This document shows, piece after piece, positions 37,015-46,556 of a DNA stretch of 64,000 nt (positions within the stretch are counted from its first letter, which is position 1; the number at the start of each line of letters is the position of its first letter). Both the position numbers and the translations under genes were made by a program. This DNA is from CAVQZC01 sp963718315 (GTDB lineage: Bacteria > Actinomycetota > Thermoleophilia > Gaiellales > JAICJC01). The notes beneath the pieces were generated by a model that was given only the letters and a program-made list of their open reading frames with translations, ran no database searches and was not told where the DNA came from. The stretch is from positions 62,001-126,000 of the forward strand of contig CAVQZC010000006.1 of assembly GCA_963718315.1 (NCBI GenBank). Reading direction: 5' to 3'.

Positions 37015-37163
37015 CAACCCCGCAACATCTGTTGGCGTCTGGCGGCTGCAAAGCGTCGCCATGCGTCGTCCGTGGATCGGGCCGTGCAGAGCACTGTCCC
37101 GATCCAGCGTCCTAGCCTGGCTCGCTTTTCGCTCGCCAGCCATCCAACGACGTCACGGGGTTG
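37015..37163. repeat. Structured intergenic repeat, copy D, inside the S10 operon
   Basis: CAACCCCG (37015-37022) pairs with CGGGGTTG (37156-37163), and the pairing extends inward through TGTTGG and CCAACG. Inside is a strong hairpin, GGATCGGG (37074-37081) with CCCGATCC (37098-37105), capped by GTGC-AGA-GCAC. Another is CTGGCTCGC-TTTTC-GCTCGCCAG. On the minus strand CGCTTTGCAGCCGC (37042-37055) matches the shared core at 12 of 14 bases. It begins 5 bases after the rplW stop and ends 7 bases before rplB. Confidence 0.65.
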
Positions 37164-37170
37164 ACCACTG

Positions 37171-38007
<837 letters not shown>

Positions 38008-38011
<4 letters not shown>

Positions 38012-38292
38012 GCCGGTCCAGCAAGAAGGGGCCCTTCGTGGACCCCAAGCTGATGAAGCGAGTCGAGGAGATGAACGAGACGCGCCAGAAGCGCATGCTC
38101 AAGACCTGGTCGCGCACCTCCACGATCTTCCCCGAGTTCGTCGGGCACACCATCGCGGTGCACGACGGGCGCAAGCATGTCCCGGTGTTCGTGTCGGAGT
38201 CGATGGTCGGCCACAAGCTGGGCGAGTTCGCTCCCACGCGCACGTACCGCGGGCATGGAAACGATCGCACGAGCAAGCTGAAGGGACGCTGA
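38008..38292 (+). CDS. rpsS: 30S ribosomal protein uS19
   Basis: 94 residues from ATG 38008 (MSRSSKKGPFVDPKLMKRV), with IAVHDGRKHVPVFVSESMVGHKLGEF split across the core. It is in the 30S head, near the A-site tRNA. ATG overlaps the rplB stop. Confidence 0.96.
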
Positions 38293-38293
38293 G

Positions 38294-39047
38294 GTGGCGG
38301 TAGCCGTCAAGGATCGGGAGACCGTTCGGGCACAGGCCCGGTACGTGCGCTCCTCGGCGCGCAAGGCGCGGCTGGTGCTCGAGCACATCCGTGGCAAGTC
38401 CGCCTCGGAGGCGACCAGCATCCTGGCGTTCCAGACGCGTGCTGTTGCCAAGGACGTCGGCCTGGTGCTGAAGTCCGCGATCGCCAACGCCGAGACCAAC
38501 AGCGGGTACGACCCCGACGAGCTGGTCGTGGTGGCGGCGTACGCAGACGAGGGCCCGACGCTGAAGCGCTGGCGCGCCCGCGCCCGTGGCCGCGTGAACC
38601 GGATCCGCAAGCGCTCGTGCCACATCACGATTCTTGTCGGCCCGGCGCTGCCGGGCGAGATCAAGCCCAGGAAGGTGCGCCCGGTTGCCGAGGCGGCACC
38701 TGCCGCGCCGACGCGCCGCAAGCGCGGCTCGAAGGCCGCCGAGGTGCCCGGCACCGAGCCGATCGCCGAGGAGGCCGTCGTCGAGGATGCAGCGGCGGAG
38801 GAGACGACGCCTGAGGCCGCCGAACGAGGCCACCGAGCCTGAGGCCGCGCCCGAGACCGAGGCAGAGGCGGACGCCGAGCCTGAGCCGGAAGCCGAGCCG
38901 GAGCCGGAGCCGGAGGCCGCGGCGGATCCCGAGCCGGAGCCCGAGCCCGAAGCAGCGCCTGAGCCCGAAGCCGAAGCTGAGCCCGCGCCGGAGGCAGAAG
39001 CCGACGACGCCAAGCCGAGCACCGATGACGAGGAGGCCGATTCCTAA
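38294..39047 (+). CDS. rplV: 50S ribosomal protein uL22 with long acidic tail (one-base frame disruption in tail)
   Basis: GTG 38294 starts VAVAVKDRETVRAQARYVR. The conserved core ends near residue 125 (ITILVGPALPGEIKPRKVRP). The frame as given stops at 38842, after ...EETTPEAAERGHRA. One base later the same character of sequence continues for 74 codons (NEATEPEAAPETEAEADAEP and similar), ending in a TAA that overlaps the rpsC ATG, as neighbouring junctions do. Removing G 38822 yields a 250-residue protein whose last 120 residues are Glu/Ala/Pro-rich. The tail would sit outside the ribosome. Confidence 0.92.
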
Positions 39048-40110
39048 TGGGCCACAAAGTCCATCCAGGCGGCCTCCGTGTGGGGATCATCCACACCTGG
39101 AAGTCGAACTGGTTCACCACCACCAAGGAGTTCGCGGGCTACCTGTCCGAGGACACCAAGATTCGCGACCACATCTACGGCAAGCTGTCGCACGCCGGCC
39201 TGTCCGACATCCACATCCGCAAGGACAACCAGCGGGTGACGGTTGACATCTACACGGCCCGCCCGGGCATCGTGATCGGCAAGTCTGGCTCCGAGGTGGA
39301 TGCGCTCCGCAAGGAGCTGCACGACATGACCGGCAAGAGCGTGCAGGTCAACATCACCGAGATCAAGCGGCCGGAGCTCGACGCCAAGCTGGTGGCGCAG
39401 TCGATCGCCGAGCAGCTTCAGAACCGCGTCTCGTTCCGGCGAGCCATGAAGCGCTCGCTCAGCTCGTCGATGCGATCGGGCGCCCAGGGCGTCAAGATCC
39501 GCTGCGGCGGGCGCCTGGGCGGCGCCGAGATGTCCCGCTCCGAGTCCTACAGCGAGGGCCGCGTCCCGCTGCACACGCTGCGCGCGGACATCGATTACGG
39601 GTTCGCCGAGGCGAAGACGACGTTCGGCCGGATCGGCGTCAAGGTCTGGATCAACAAGGGCGAGATCATGCCCGAGGGCTTTGAGCGCGACGGCGGCGCG
39701 ACCCGCCTGGGCGAGGTCGACACGCGCCGCAGGCGCGGTGGCCGTCCGGGAGATGCCGAGCAGCTCGGTCCCGCTCGCCCGCAGCGCCGCGGACGCGGAG
39801 GCGGCGGAGGCGGCGGTGGTGGTGGCGGTGGCGGCGGTGGTGGACGTCGGCCACGCGGCGGCGGTCGGTGGCGGTGGCGGCGGCGAGGGTGCCGGCGGCG
39901 GCGCGACGCCCGGTGCGGGTGGTCGTCAGCGGCGTCCGCGCCCGCAGGCGGACACGCCCAAGCCCGATGCGCCAAGCCGACGCGCCCAAGTCAGAGACAC
40001 CCAATCCCGACGCACCCAAGCCCGAGGCGGCGGCTCCCGAGGCAACTGCGCCCGAGACCGCGGCTCCCGAGGCTGCGCCGGAGGCAACCACCGAGGGTGG
40101 TGAGTCGTAG
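39047..40110 (+). CDS. rpsC: 30S ribosomal protein uS3 with Gly-rich and Pro/Glu-rich extension (two one-base disruptions)
   Basis: ATG 39047 (MGHKVHPGGLRVGIIHTWKSN). KH domain (ARPGIVIGKSGSEVDALRKEL) and C-terminal domain (VPLHTLRADIDYGFAEAKT) are intact up to about residue 215. A basic region and a run of 16 Gly follow. One extra base near 39866 and one at 39978 (C) move the frame; corrected, the tail reads ...RPQADTPKPDAPS, then DAPKSETPNPDAPKPEAAAP. It stops at a TAG overlapping the rplP GTG, giving about 353 residues. The length, 1064 bases, equals whole codons plus two. Confidence 0.92.
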
Positions 40111-40538
40111 TGCTGCTGCCGAAGCGAACGAAGTACCGCAAGGTGCATCGGGGCAGGCGCGCCGGCATGTCGAAGGGCGGCAACCGCGTCCAGTTCGGCG
40201 AGTACGGGCTGAAGTCGCTCGACGCTGGTTGGGTCACCAACCGCCAGATCGAGGCTGCCCGAATCGCGATGACCCGCAAGATCAAGCGCGGCGGCAAGGT
40301 CTGGATCACGATCTTCCCCGACAAGTCGGTGACGGCGAAGCCCGCCGAGACCCGCATGGGCTCGGGCAAGGGCTCCCCGGAGCACTGGGTGGCCGTGGTC
40401 AAGCCTGGCCGCGTGATGTTCGAGCTGGCCGGCGTGCCGGAGCCGCTGGCGCGCGAGGCGCTGCGCCTGGCCGCGATGAAGCTGCCGGTGAAGTCCAAGT
40501 TCGTGACCCGGGAAGGTGATCTCTTTGAAGGTCAGTGA
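40110..40538 (+). CDS. rplP: 50S ribosomal protein uL16
   Basis: 142 residues from GTG 40110 (VLLPKRTKYRKVHRGRRAG). It has GKVWITIFPDKSVTAKPAETRMGSGKGSPE across its core, with the Arg region contacting A-site tRNA. The start overlaps the stop of the corrected rpsC frame, which supports that correction. Confidence 0.96.
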   Translation: MLLPKRTKYRKVHRGRRAGMSKGGNRVQFGEYGLKSLDAGWVTNRQIEAARIAMTRKIKRGGKVWITIFPDKSVTAKPAETRMGSGKGSPEHWVAVVKPGRVMFELAGVPEPLAREALRLAAMKLPVKSKFVTREGDLFEGQ

Positions 40539-40731
40539 CCTCCGAGAGCTGACCGACGACGAGCTCGACCGCAGGCTCGACGAGTCGCGCCAGGAGCTGT
40601 TCAACCTCCGCTTCCAGCACGCCACGGGCGCGCTGGAGAACTCGGCCGCCCTGGCCGGGGCCAAGCGCGATATCGCGCGCATCCTGACCATCTCCCATGA
40701 GCGGGCCGACGCCCGGAAGGCGCAGAGCTGA
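40525..40731 (+). CDS. rpmC: 50S ribosomal protein uL29
   Basis: TTG 40525 (LKVSDLRELTDDELDRRL) lies 5-6 bases after GGAAGGTGAT. The GTG at 40516 is part of that ribosome-binding site, so it was not chosen. 68 residues with the coiled-coil core ELFNLRFQHATGALEN. It overlaps rplP by 14 bases and its stop overlaps rpsQ. Confidence 0.94.
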   Translation: MKVSDLRELTDDELDRRLDESRQELFNLRFQHATGALENSAALAGAKRDIARILTISHERADARKAQS

Positions 40732-41012
40732 TGACGAAGACCGACACTCCCCAGGAAGCGACGCGGGGCCGGCGCAAGGAGCGCCGCGGGATCGTCGTCT
40801 CGGACGCGATGGACAAGACCGTCGTTGTCCGCGTCGACATCCTCAAGTCCCACCCGAAGTACCAGAAGAAGATGCGCCGCTCGATCCGGCTGCATGCTCA
40901 CGACGAGCAGAACCAGGCCAAGATCGGTGACACCGTCCGCCTCGTCGAGACGCGCCCGCTGTCGGCGACCAAGCGCTGGCGGCTGGCCGAGATCGTCGAG
41001 GTGGCCAAGTGA
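40731..41012 (+). CDS. rpsQ: 30S ribosomal protein uS17
   Basis: 93 residues: RRKERRGIVVSDAMDKTVVV and HPKYQKKMRRSIRLHAHDE mark the OB-fold S17, with GDTVRLVETRPLSATKRWRL. The first 18 residues are a variable extension. Overlaps with rpmC and rplN. Confidence 0.96.
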   Translation: MTKTDTPQEATRGRRKERRGIVVSDAMDKTVVVRVDILKSHPKYQKKMRRSIRLHAHDEQNQAKIGDTVRLVETRPLSATKRWRLAEIVEVAK

Positions 41013-41377
41013 TCCAGGTCGAGACCCGGCTCAGGGTGGCCGACAACACCGGCGCCCGCGAGCTGCTGTGCATCCGCATCATGGGTGGCAGCCGACGTCG
41101 CTATGCGGGAGTCGGGGATATCATCGTGGGCACCGTCAAGCAGGCCACGCCCAACGGCAGCGTCAAGAAGGGCGAGGTCGTGAAGGCCGTGGTGGTGCGT
41201 ACCAAGAAGCAGCACTCGCGCGAGGACGGTACGTACATTGCGTTCGACGAGAACGCCGCAGTGATCATCGACAACCAGCGCAACCCGCGCGGTACGCGCA
41301 TCTTCGGGCCGGTCGCCCGCGAGCTGCGTGAGCGCAACTTCATGAAGATCGTTTCTCTTGCCCCAGAGGTCCTCTAG
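41009..41377 (+). CDS. rplN: 50S ribosomal protein uL14
   Basis: GTG 41009 (VIQVETRLRVADNTGARELL), 122 residues, with FGPVARELRERNFMKIVSLA at the end. It lies at the subunit interface. Overlaps the rpsQ stop by 4 bases. Confidence 0.97.
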   Translation: MIQVETRLRVADNTGARELLCIRIMGGSRRRYAGVGDIIVGTVKQATPNGSVKKGEVVKAVVVRTKKQHSREDGTYIAFDENAAVIIDNQRNPRGTRIFGPVARELRERNFMKIVSLAPEVL

Positions 41378-41381
41378 CACC

Positions 41382-41749
41382 ATGGCGAACACAAAGCTCA
41401 AGACGAATCCAAAGCTCAAGATCAAGAAGGGCGACTCCGTCGAGGTGATCGCCGGCAAGGACACCGGCAAGCGCGGCACGGTGACTCGCGTGCTGCCCTC
41501 CGAGGGCCGCGTGATCGTCGAGCGCGTGAACATGATCAAGCGCCACACCAAGCCGCGCCCCGCCCCCCGCAAGTCCGGCTCCAGCCAGATCATCCCGGGC
41601 GGCGTGATCGAGCGCGAGGCGCCGCTCCCGGTCAGCAACGTGCAGGTCGTGTGCCCGGCGCACGGCGGCCCCTCGCGGATCGGCTTTCGGATCAACAAGG
41701 ACGGGAACAAGGTGCGGTTCTGCCGCTCCTGCGACAAGGACATCGACAA

Positions 41750-41753
<4 letters not shown>
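41382..41753 (+). CDS. rplX: 50S ribosomal protein uL24
   Basis: ATG 41382 (MANTKLKTNPKLKIKKGD), 123 residues. It has the KOW motif VEVIAGKDTGKRGTVTRVLP and a C-terminal FCRSCDKDIDK segment; the partner Cys region is VVCPAHGGPSRIG. It is an early-assembly protein at the tunnel exit. Its stop overlaps the rplE GTG. Confidence 0.95.
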
Positions 41754-42310
<557 letters not shown>

Positions 42311-42322
42311 GGGTAGGCACCG

Positions 42323-42508
42323 ATGGCGAAAGAGTCACAGAGGGTCAGGCAGGCGCGGCCCGCGAAGTACGAGACGAGGGCCTACCACCGGTGCTCCCGG
42401 TGCGGTCGGGCGCGTGCGTACTACCGCAAGTTCGGCGTGTGCCGGATCTGCCTCCGTGAGCTGGCCCACCAGGGAGCGATCCCCGGGATGACAAAGAGCA
42501 GCTGGTAG
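42323..42508 (+). CDS. rpsN: 30S ribosomal protein uS14, zinc type
   Basis: 61 residues with CxxC pairs in YHRCSRCGRARAY and GVCRICLRELAH. This is the short zinc-binding form (rpsZ) found in Gram-positives. It sits between rplE and rpsH as usual. Confidence 0.96.
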   Translation: MAKESQRVRQARPAKYETRAYHRCSRCGRARAYYRKFGVCRICLRELAHQGAIPGMTKSSW

Positions 42509-42517
42509 GGACGAGAG

Positions 42518-42913
42518 ATGCTGACTGATCCAATTGCAGACATGCTGACCAGAATCCGCAACGCCAACCTGGCGCTGCACGAGGCGGTCGAGATGCCCAA
42601 CTCCGGGATGCGCCGGGAGATCGCGCGCATCCTCGAGGAGGAGGGCTACATCGAGGGCTTTGCGGTGAACCGCGGCGAGTCGTTCGACACGCTGAAGGTG
42701 ACGCTGAAGTACGGCCCCAACCGCGAGCGCGTGATCTCCGGCGTGAAGCGGATCTCAAAGCCCGGACGCCGCATCTATGCGAAGAAGGACCGCCCGCACA
42801 AGGTGCTGGGCGGGATGGGCGTTGCAATCCTTTCGACGTCGAGCGGCGTAGTCACCGGTCGCCAGGCCCAGGAGAAGGGCGTGGGCGGCGAGGTGCTGTG
42901 CTACGTGTGGTGA
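42518..42913 (+). CDS. rpsH: 30S ribosomal protein uS8
   Basis: 131 residues: MLTDPIADMLTRIRNANLAL and GGMGVAILSTSSGVVTGRQA. It binds helix 21 of 16S rRNA and in many bacteria represses the spc operon; no matching site was identified here. Confidence 0.97.
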   Translation: MLTDPIADMLTRIRNANLALHEAVEMPNSGMRREIARILEEEGYIEGFAVNRGESFDTLKVTLKYGPNRERVISGVKRISKPGRRIYAKKDRPHKVLGGMGVAILSTSSGVVTGRQAQEKGVGGEVLCYVW

Positions 42914-42917
42914 GCTG

Positions 42918-43451
42918 ATGAGCCGAATCGGACGAAAGCCCATCCCCATCCCCAGCGGCGTCGAGGTGCAGATCGCACCCGGCGGCGTGACGGTGAAGGG
43001 GCCCAAGGGGACGCTCTCGGAGCGGATCAACCCCGATATCACCGTTGCCCAGGAGGACGACCGGGTGGTGGTCTCGCGGCCCACCGACCGCAACGACCAT
43101 CGCGCCCTTCACGGCCTCACCCGATCGCTGGTCGCCAACATGGTGACCGGCGTAACCGACGGGTTCGAGAAGCGGCTCGAGATCCAGGGCGTCGGCTACC
43201 GTGCTGCGCTCAAAGGCTCAGACCTCGAGCTGCAGCTCGGCTACAGCCACCCGGTGAACGTGAAGGCTCCCGACGGGATCGCGTTCGAGGTGCCGCAGCC
43301 GACGCAGGTGATCGTCAGGGGCATCTCCAAGCAGCAGGTCGGCGAGGTGGCCGCCCAGATCCGCAAGTGGCGGCCGCCGGAGCCGTACAAGGGCAAGGGC
43401 ATCCGCTACGCCAACGAGTACGTCGTCCGGAAGGTTGGTAAGCGGGCATGA
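42918..43451 (+). CDS. rplF: 50S ribosomal protein uL6
   Basis: 177 residues: MSRIGRKPIPIPSGVEVQIA and the C-terminal PPEPYKGKGIRYANEYVVRK. It supports the sarcin-ricin loop region. The end overlaps the rplR ATG. Confidence 0.97.
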   Translation: MSRIGRKPIPIPSGVEVQIAPGGVTVKGPKGTLSERINPDITVAQEDDRVVVSRPTDRNDHRALHGLTRSLVANMVTGVTDGFEKRLEIQGVGYRAALKGSDLELQLGYSHPVNVKAPDGIAFEVPQPTQVIVRGISKQQVGEVAAQIRKWRPPEPYKGKGIRYANEYVVRKVGKRA

Positions 43452-43801
43452 GCGTCAAGACCAAGGAACAGGGCAGGCAGCGCCGGCACCGGCGCGTCCG
43501 CGCCAAGGTATCGGGCTCGGCCGCGCGGCCGCGCCTGGCGGTGTACCGGAGCAACGCCCGGATCTATGCGCAGGTGATCGACGATCGGACGGGGCGCACG
43601 CTCGCTTCCGCCTCCAGCCTCGAGAAGGAGCTGGCGGAGGTCAAGCGGTCGGATGCTGCCGCGGCCGTCGGCAAGCTGGTCGCCGAGCGCGCGAAGGCGT
43701 CCGGCATCACCACGGTCGTGTTCGACCGTGGCGGTTACCTGTTCCATGGCCGGGTCAAGGCCCTGGCCGATGCCGCACGTGAAACAGGATTGGAGTTCTA
43801 G
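43448..43801 (+). CDS. rplR: 50S ribosomal protein uL18
   Basis: 117 residues: RLAVYRSNARIYAQVIDD and ITTVVFDRGGYLFHGRVKAL. It binds 5S rRNA with L5. ATG overlaps rplF, and the stop overlaps rpsE (TAGTG). Confidence 0.97.
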   Translation: MSVKTKEQGRQRRHRRVRAKVSGSAARPRLAVYRSNARIYAQVIDDRTGRTLASASSLEKELAEVKRSDAAAAVGKLVAERAKASGITTVVFDRGGYLFHGRVKALADAARETGLEF

Positions 43802-44361
43802 TGGCGAGACCGGAACGAGATGCACGCGACCTTCAGGAGCGCGTGGTGAAGATCAACCGGGTGGCGAAGGTCGTCAAGGGCGGCCGGCGCTTCTCGTTCA
43901 CGGCGCTGGTCGTGGTCGGCGACGAGGTCGACCGCGTCGGTGTGGGCTACGGCAAGGCCAACGAGGTGCCGTCGGCGATCTCCAAGGCCGTCGAGGACGC
44001 CAAGAAGAACCTGTTCCAGATCCCCAAGTACAAGACCACGATCACGCACCAGGTGACCGGCCGCTACGGCGCCGGCCGGGTGATGCTGAAGCCGGCCTCC
44101 GAGGGCACCGGTGTGATCGCGGGTGCCGGGGTTCGCGCCGTGCTGGAGCTGGGCGGGGTGCGCGACATCCTGGCCAAGTCGCTGGGCACGGCCAACCCGA
44201 TCAACCTGCTGATGGCCACGGTCGACGGCCTGCAGAGCCTGAAGCGCCCTGAGGAGGTGGCCAAGCTTCGCGGCAAGACGGTGCGCGAGGTGATCAAGCC
44301 CCACTCCGAGGTCGTCGCCGAGGCAGAGGCGGCACTGGCCGCGGCGGAGGCCGCAAGCTGA
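43801..44361 (+). CDS. rpsE: 30S ribosomal protein uS5
   Basis: GTG 43801 (VARPERDARDLQERVVKINR), 186 residues. The dsRNA-binding fold RRFSFTALVVVGDEVDRVGV and VLELGGVRDILAKSLGTANP are typical. It helps accuracy and mRNA unwinding. The stop overlaps rpmD. Confidence 0.97.
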   Translation: MARPERDARDLQERVVKINRVAKVVKGGRRFSFTALVVVGDEVDRVGVGYGKANEVPSAISKAVEDAKKNLFQIPKYKTTITHQVTGRYGAGRVMLKPASEGTGVIAGAGVRAVLELGGVRDILAKSLGTANPINLLMATVDGLQSLKRPEEVAKLRGKTVREVIKPHSEVVAEAEAALAAAEAAS

Positions 44362-44543
44362 TGTCGAAGGTACGCGTCACGCAGGTGCGCAGCACGATCC
44401 GCACCAACCCGCGGAACCGCGGCACCATGCGCGCGCTCGGGCTGCGCAAGATCCGCCAGTCGGTTGTGCACGAGGACTCGCCTGCGCTGCGTGGCATGCT
44501 GCGGAAGGTCGCCTCGCTGGTGACGGTGGAAGAGGAGAACTAG
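44361..44543 (+). CDS. rpmD: 50S ribosomal protein uL30
   Basis: 60 residues, MSKVRVTQVRSTIRTNPRNR with RALGLRKIRQSVVHEDSPA. The complete short bacterial form, coupled to rpsE by TGATG and abutting rplO. Confidence 0.96.
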   Translation: MSKVRVTQVRSTIRTNPRNRGTMRALGLRKIRQSVVHEDSPALRGMLRKVASLVTVEEEN

Positions 44544-45251
44544 ATGGCCGACGAGCAGCCACTCGCATTGCACACACTGAAGCCCGCCGAGGGCAGCACG
44601 CGCGACCGCAAGCGGATCGGGCGCGGCAAGGGCTCGGGCACGGGCAAGACCTCGGGCCGCGGCCAGAAGGGTCAGAAGTCGAGATCGGGCAGCCACACCA
44701 TGCGCGCCGGCTTCGAGGGCGGTCAGATGCCGCTGTACATGCGGCTGGGCAAGCTGCGCGGCCCCAACCACAAGAAGTCGATGCCGATGGGGCCGTTCCG
44801 CACGCACACGACGCCGGTCAACATCGGCTCGCTGGAGAAGTTCGATGCGGGCGTCGAGGTGACCCCAGAGCTGCTCAAGACCGCGGGCGTCGTTCGCTCG
44901 CTCAAGCACCCGATCAAGGTGCTCGGCACCGGTGAGCTGACCAAGAAGCTGACCGTCCACGCACACGGGTTCTCGGCTCGTGCCAAGGAGCTGATCGAGC
45001 AGGCCGGCGGCACCGTCGTCGTGCTCGGCGGCGCCGATGAGTCCGTACCCGCCAAGGCGCCGAAGGCGCCCAAGGCGAAGGCCGCCCCGGCTTCTGAGCC
45101 GGTTGCCGAAGAGCCGGCCGCCGAGGAGGCTGCCGCCGAGGAGCCGGTTGCAGAAGAGGCTGCCGAGGAGCCCGAGGCCAGCGAGCCGGAGGCTGCCGAG
45201 GAACCCGCTGCGGACGAGCCCGCAGCAGAGGCCGACGAAACCGAGGAGTAA
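44544..45251 (+). CDS. rplO: 50S ribosomal protein uL15 with acidic C-terminal tail
   Basis: 235 residues against a usual 145-150. The L15 core (RIGRGKGSGTGKTSGRGQKG, MRAGFEGGQMPLYMRLGK) ends near residue 165. About 70 further residues are Ala/Glu/Pro-rich in imperfect repeats such as EEPAAEEAAAEEPVAEEAAE. Unlike rplV and rpsC, this tail is in frame throughout, which shows that such tails are real in this organism. secY begins 4 bases later. Confidence 0.95.
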   Translation: MADEQPLALHTLKPAEGSTRDRKRIGRGKGSGTGKTSGRGQKGQKSRSGSHTMRAGFEGGQMPLYMRLGKLRGPNHKKSMPMGPFRTHTTPVNIGSLEKFDAGVEVTPELLKTAGVVRSLKHPIKVLGTGELTKKLTVHAHGFSARAKELIEQAGGTVVVLGGADESVPAKAPKAPKAKAAPASEPVAEEPAAEEAAAEEPVAEEAAEEPEASEPEAAEEPAADEPAAEADETEE

Positions 45252-45254
45252 GGG

Positions 45255-46541
45255 CTGCTTCAGAACTTCATCAACGCCTGGCGGGTTCCCGACCTTCGCA
45301 AGAAGCTGCTGTTCACTGCGGCGATGCTCGCCATCTACCGGCTCGGCTCATGGCTGCCGTCGCCCGGCGTCAACAGCAAGGCGCTGTCCAGCCTGCTCTC
45401 CAATCCGTCCGGGATCATCGGCCTGCTCGGCCTGTTCTCGGGCGGCGGCCTGACCCGCCTCAGCGTCTTCGCGCTGGGCATCATGCCCTACATCACCGCA
45501 TCGATCATCCTGCAGGTGATGACGCCCGTCTTCCCGAACCTGCAGGCGCTGCAGAAGGAAGGCGAGCTGGGGCAACGCAAGATCACGCAGTACACCCGCT
45601 ACCTGACCGTCGGCCTCGCCGCGGCCCAGGCTCTGGGATATGCGTACCTGTTCTCGCATGGGTCCTCGGCGATCGGCGGATCCGGCGGATCGGGCGGCCT
45701 GGTCGCCTTCTCGCCGCGCAACATCATTCTGGTCGTGATGACGCTGACCGCCGGCGCCACGCTGCTGATGTGGATCGGCGAGCTGATCACCCAGCGCGGG
45801 ATCGGCAACGGCATGAGCCTGCTGATCTTTGCCTCCATCCTGACCAGCGCACCCGCCGCCATCAGCGCGTGGTGGAACGGCTCGTCGTTCGAGAAGCTGT
45901 CGCTGCCGATCGTGGTGCTGGGGGTCATGTACATGGTCGTCTACGTGCAGGAGGGCATCCGCAAGATCCCGATCCAGTACGCCAAGCGGATGGTGGGCCG
46001 GCGGATGACCACCGGCGGCTCGACCTACCTGCCCCTGCGCGTGAACATGGCGGGCGTGATCCCGGTCATCTTCGCGGCTGCTGTGATGGCCATCCCGCCG
46101 ACCATCGGCCAGCTCGTGCCGACCGCGTTCACGCACTCGATCGCACGCACCCTGAACTATGGGACGTGGTGGTTCATCATCGGCGAGAGCGTGCTGATCT
46201 TCCTGTTCACGTTCTTCTACGTGGCCGTCATCTTCAACTCGATCGAACAGGCGGACAACCTCAAGAAGTACGGTGGGTTCATCCCCGGCGTGAGACCGGG
46301 GCGCCCGACGGCGCAGTATCTGGAACGCGTGCTGGTTCGCCTGACAGTTGCAGGCGCCCTGTTCCTGGCCCTGGTCGCCGCCCTGCCGACCCTGTTCATC
46401 AAGTACGCAGGATTCAGCCAGGCCACCGCACGCGGGCTGGGCGGCACCTCGGTGCTGATCATCGTGGGTGTGGCGATCGACACCATGCGCCAGATCGAGT
46501 CGCAGCTGTCCATGCGCTCGTACCAGGGCTTCCTCAAATAG
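45255..46541 (+). CDS. secY: Preprotein translocase subunit SecY
   Basis: Ten membrane helices and signatures GIMPYITASIILQVMTPVFP and ITQRGIGNGMSLLIFASI. The conserved N-terminus (LLQNFINAWRVPDLRKKLLF) lies upstream of the first ATG (45324) and has no ATG, GTG or TTG. A CTG at 45255 follows AGGAG (45244-45248) with six-base spacing. It is taken as the start, giving 428 residues. SecY forms the protein-conducting channel with SecE (8280). Confidence 0.93.
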   Translation: MLQNFINAWRVPDLRKKLLFTAAMLAIYRLGSWLPSPGVNSKALSSLLSNPSGIIGLLGLFSGGGLTRLSVFALGIMPYITASIILQVMTPVFPNLQALQKEGELGQRKITQYTRYLTVGLAAAQALGYAYLFSHGSSAIGGSGGSGGLVAFSPRNIILVVMTLTAGATLLMWIGELITQRGIGNGMSLLIFASILTSAPAAISAWWNGSSFEKLSLPIVVLGVMYMVVYVQEGIRKIPIQYAKRMVGRRMTTGGSTYLPLRVNMAGVIPVIFAAAVMAIPPTIGQLVPTAFTHSIARTLNYGTWWFIIGESVLIFLFTFFYVAVIFNSIEQADNLKKYGGFIPGVRPGRPTAQYLERVLVRLTVAGALFLALVAALPTLFIKYAGFSQATARGLGGTSVLIIVGVAIDTMRQIESQLSMRSYQGFLK

Positions 46542-46556
46542 GAGCTGCTGACGCGG

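Noticed and set aside
37015..37163. Integron attC site
   Set aside because: GCCCAAC fits one attC end, but the matching GTTRRRY end is absent and no integrase or cassette array is present.
39780..39850. A DNA tandem repeat made of GGC/GGT triplets
   Set aside because: It lies in the uS3 reading frame and codes for the poly-Gly run; treated as protein low complexity.
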